DNA of 6,827 nt, from the NCBI GenBank assembly GCA_017548175.1, contig JAFYMZ010000038.1:1-6827 (forward strand). The letters are read 5' to 3'. Below the pieces are notes generated by a model. That model had not been told where the DNA came from, ran no database searches, and worked only from the letters and a program-made list of their open reading frames with translations. This DNA is from Clostridia bacterium (GTDB lineage: Bacteria > Bacillota_A > Clostridia > Oscillospirales > Butyricicoccaceae). The position numbers and the translations under genes are program-made. Shown here in pieces: positions 5,264 through 6,827 of this stretch. The number at the start of each line of letters is the position of its first letter. Position 1 is the first letter of the stretch.

Positions 5264-5339
5264 GCTTTGTTTCCCCCTTATTCTCTGCGTTGTGATGAAA
5301 AATATACTGATTTTTTGCGAAATATCTGGCAGAAACCAG

Positions 5340-5368
5340 TTGAAACCTTGCGTATTCCGTGCTAAAAT
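5340..5368 (+). promoter_or_regulatory. Promoter of yebC-type gene
   Basis: TTGAAA (5340-5345, five of six) and TAAAAT (5363-5368, five of six) are separated by 17 nt. Transcription from about 5375 would give an AT-rich leader of roughly 45 nt carrying GGAGG at 5407-5411, eight bases before the ATG at 5420. No riboswitch-like structure is evident in the leader. Confidence 0.78.
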
Positions 5369-5419
5369 ATTGGATTGGAAAATAATAATTAAATTTATCA
5401 ATATACGGAGGAATTACTT

Positions 5420-6148
5420 ATGTCCGGACATTCCAAATGGCATAACATTCAGAAGACCAAGGGCGCTGCCGATGCCCGTAAGGCCAAGATCTTCACCAAG
5501 TACGCCCGTGAGATGGCCATCGCCATCAAGGACGGCGGCGGTGCAGACCCCAACAACAACTCCAAGCTGGCTGCCGTTATCGCCCGCGCCAAGAGCGAAA
5601 ACGTCCCCAATGACAACATCAAGCGTACGCTGGATAAGTACAAGAGCGGTGCTGCTGCAGAAAACTACGAGCACGTGGAATACGAGGGCTACGGCCCCGG
5701 CGGCGTTGCCGTTATCGTCGAGGCTCTGACCGACAACCGTAACCGTACCGTTGCCGAAGTCCGTCATTATCTGGACAAGTACGGCAAGGGCATGGGCAGC
5801 AACGGCTGCGTGTCCTGGCAGTTCGAGCGCAAGGGCGTCATCATCATCGATGGTGAGGATCTGGATGAAGAGACCGTTATGATGCAGGCTCTGGAAGCCG
5901 GCGCTGCCGACTTCGTGGCTGACGAAGGCGTGTTCGAAGTCTACACCGGCGTGGAAGAGTTCGACGAAGTCCGCGAAGCCATCAAGGCCGAAGGTCTGCC
6001 CGTTGTCTCTGCCGAACTGGCTATGGTTCCCAGCACCTATGTGGAACTGACCGCCGAGGACGACATCAAGAACATGAAGAAGATGCTGGAGGCTATGGAA
6101 GCCAACGATGACATCCAGGACGTCTGGCACAACTGGGACGAGGAATAA
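5420..6148 (+). CDS. yebC: YebC/PmpR family protein
   Basis: The 242-residue protein is a full-length YebC/PmpR/TACO1-family member. Family members were long described as DNA-binding transcription regulators, and some relatives have been tied to translation, including of proline-rich stretches. The signature start SGHSKWHNIQKTKGAADARK (2-21) is intact, followed by FTKYAREMAIAIKDGG and NNSKLAAVIARAKSENVPNDNIKRTL. The middle block has EGYGPGGVAVIVEALTDNRNRT (78-99) and GCVSWQFERKGVI (residues about 132-144). The acidic C-terminal part ends in DIQDVWHNWDEE. Codon use is extremely biased (AAG, AAC, ATC, CTG, GTT), suggesting an abundant protein. It has its own promoter and a very strong terminator, so it is probably monocistronic. 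Absence of ruvC/ruvA next door means the common yebC-ruv linkage is not seen within this window. Confidence 0.96.
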   Translation: MSGHSKWHNIQKTKGAADARKAKIFTKYAREMAIAIKDGGGADPNNNSKLAAVIARAKSENVPNDNIKRTLDKYKSGAAAENYEHVEYEGYGPGGVAVIVEALTDNRNRTVAEVRHYLDKYGKGMGSNGCVSWQFERKGVIIIDGEDLDEETVMMQALEAGAADFVADEGVFEVYTGVEEFDEVREAIKAEGLPVVSAELAMVPSTYVELTAEDDIKNMKKMLEAMEANDDIQDVWHNWDEE

Positions 6149-6163
6149 GATCAAACCAAACTC

Positions 6164-6203
6164 AAAACAGAGCGAGTTCACTCGCTCTGTTTTTTCTTTT
6201 TTT
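6164..6203 (+). terminator. Strong intrinsic terminator of yebC-type gene
   Basis: AAAACAGAGCGAG (6164-6176) pairs perfectly with CTCGCTCTGTTTT (6181-6193) over 13 bp around a TTCA tetraloop. The downstream tract is TTTTTTCTTTTTTT (6190-6203). The flanking A4 means that it could also act in reverse. It isolates the yebC-type gene from lepA. Confidence 0.95.
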
Positions 6204-6205
6204 CA

Positions 6206-6224
6206 GGCGGCAAAGTGTGCCGCC
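6206..6224. repeat. 7-bp inverted repeat just upstream of the lepA promoter
   Basis: GGCGGCA (6206-6212) and TGCCGCC (6218-6224) form a perfect GC-rich inverted repeat with a five-base spacer (AAGTG). It ends one base before the candidate -35 element of lepA. No U run follows immediately on either strand, so it is not a classical terminator. It may be a regulator-binding site or a pause element. Confidence 0.55.
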
Positions 6225-6225
6225 C

Positions 6226-6254
6226 TTGACTACTTTTTTTCTCTGTGATACACT
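6226..6254 (+). promoter_or_regulatory. Probable lepA promoter with extended -10
   Basis: TTGACT (6226-6231, five of six) and TACACT (6249-6254, four of six) are 17 nt apart. TG at 6246-6247, one base upstream, supplies an extended -10. The leader to the ATG at 6358 is about 95 nt. A short symmetric element, TGATA-CAC-TATCA (6246-6258), overlaps the -10 and could be an operator, but may be chance. Confidence 0.65.
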
Positions 6255-6357
6255 ATCATAGATAAACTGTATTATTATGCCCTTTTGCGGCCTTTTTGGG
6301 CCAAACAAGGGGTTTTATCCTCAAAATCCTATTCTTTTTTGAAAGGGAGGACTGCGT

Positions 6358-6827
6358 ATGATCGACCGCAGTAAGATCCGAAATTTCTCCATTATCGCCC
6401 ACATCGACCACGGCAAATCCACCTTGGCTGACCGCCTGCTGGAACTGACCGAGGCCGTTGCAAAGCGCGATATGACCTCGCAGCTGCTGGATAATATGGA
6501 CCTGGAAAAAGAGCGCGGCATTACCATCAAGGCCCGTGCTGTCCGTATGGATTACAAGGCGCTGGACGGCGAGACTTATGAACTGAACCTCATCGACACC
6601 CCCGGCCACGTGGACTTCAACTACGAGGTCAGCCGCAGTCTGGCCGCCTGCGAAGGCGCCATTCTGGTGGTGGACTCCACCCAGGGCGTGGAGGCACAGA
6701 CCCTGGCCAATACCTATCTGGCGCTGGAAGGCGACCTGGAGATCCGTCCCGTGTTCAACAAGATCGACCTGCCTGCCGCCGATCCCAAGACCGCCAAGCA
6801 GGAGGTAGAGGACATCATCGGCCTGCC
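6358..6827 (+). CDS. lepA: Elongation factor 4 (LepA), N-terminal part, runs off the window
   Basis: The first 156 codons plus two bases of a translational GTPase are present. LepA/EF4 binds ribosomes and is associated with back-translocation and ribosome assembly. The G1 P-loop is AHIDHGKST (14-22), switch I ends in RGITIKA (53-59), G3 is DTPGH (80-84) and G4 is NKID (134-137). The text [39 protein letters not shown] and [20 protein letters not shown] separates LepA from EF-G and TypA. Small departures from the usual LepA text, such as VFNKID instead of VLNKID, are conservative. AGGGAGG (6344-6350) precedes the ATG by seven bases. The G-domain is intact as far as it is visible; the remainder lies beyond the window. 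Confidence 0.97.
   Translation, partial: MIDRSKIRNFSIIAHIDHGKSTLADRLLELTEAVAKRDMTSQLLDNMDLEKERGITIKARAVRMDYKALDGETYELNLIDTPGHVDFNYEVSRSLAACEGAILVVDSTQGVEAQTLANTYLALEGDLEIRPVFNKIDLPAADPKTAKQEVEDIIGL

Noticed and set aside
4484..5401. 305-codon minus-strand frame covering part of yitT, the ArsC-like gene and the intergenic region
   Set aside because: It overlaps two convincing + strand genes and the bidirectional hairpin, and it lacks a supported start. The real minus-strand gene there is the 26-codon frame in a different register.
5157..5729. 190-codon + strand frame reaching into the yebC-type gene
   Set aside because: Its first part is the antisense of the small minus-strand gene and its latter part is out of frame with the YebC protein.
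5414..6181. 255-codon minus-strand frame opposite the yebC-type gene
   Set aside because: It is an antisense shadow created by the strong codon bias of that gene, with no SD or family motif.
6277..6342. 21-codon + strand frame (ATG ... TGA) in the lepA leader, possible leader peptide
   Set aside because: There is no SD before the ATG and no repeated regulatory codons; the GGCC/GGCC pairing inside it is only 4 bp. Support is insufficient.
1..6827. Mobile elements, CRISPR arrays, phage or defence genes
   Set aside because: No transposase, integrase, terminal repeats, regularly spaced repeats or defence motifs are visible; the gene content is conserved housekeeping.

Overview
The window looks like a chromosomal housekeeping segment from a moderately GC-rich, low-complexity-promoter Firmicute. 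Shine-Dalgarno (SD) sites are strong (GGAGG, AAAGGAG, AGGGAGG), vegetative promoters are TTGaca/TATAAT-like, CUG is the dominant leucine codon, and a DUF2284 protein, YitT-type membrane protein and Spx/ArsC-like protein are present. A clostridial gut lineage (Oscillospiraceae/Ruminococcaceae type, such as Faecalibacterium or Gemmiger relatives) is my best guess. This is inference from gene content and style, not from a database match.

Layout, all major genes on the + strand. (1) At 1-600 is the tail of a probable membrane protein, then a cysteine-rich DUF2284 protein. (2) At 625-794 is a self-contained tRNA-Leu(CAG) transcription unit with promoter, CCA-encoding tRNA and strong intrinsic terminator. 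(3) From 834 to about 5154, a second hairpin and a promoter precede a probable six-gene operon: class II aldolase, lspA (signal peptidase II), an RluD-type pseudouridine synthase, a Cof-type HAD phosphatase, a YitT-family membrane protein and a small ArsC/Spx-like thioredoxin-fold protein. Gaps are short or overlapping (20 nt, 23-nt overlap, 8-nt overlap, 33 nt, 3 nt), and the run ends at a hairpin that could terminate in both directions. (4) At 5170-5263 a 26-codon minus-strand gene, almost entirely Gln/Asn/Lys, has a near-perfect SD site and converges on that hairpin. (5) At 5340-6205 is a monocistronic yebC-type regulator with its own promoter and a very strong terminator. (6) From 6206 to the end are a promoter and the first 156 codons of lepA (EF4), which runs off the window.

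Functionally the segment is mostly translation and envelope upkeep: a leucine tRNA, rRNA modification (RluD-like), elongation factor 4, a YebC-type factor and lipoprotein maturation (LspA). Metabolic and putative redox proteins are mixed in. I found no mobile element, CRISPR array, phage gene or rRNA. The least explained item is the tiny minus-strand Gln/Asn/Lys gene between the ArsC-like gene and yebC.
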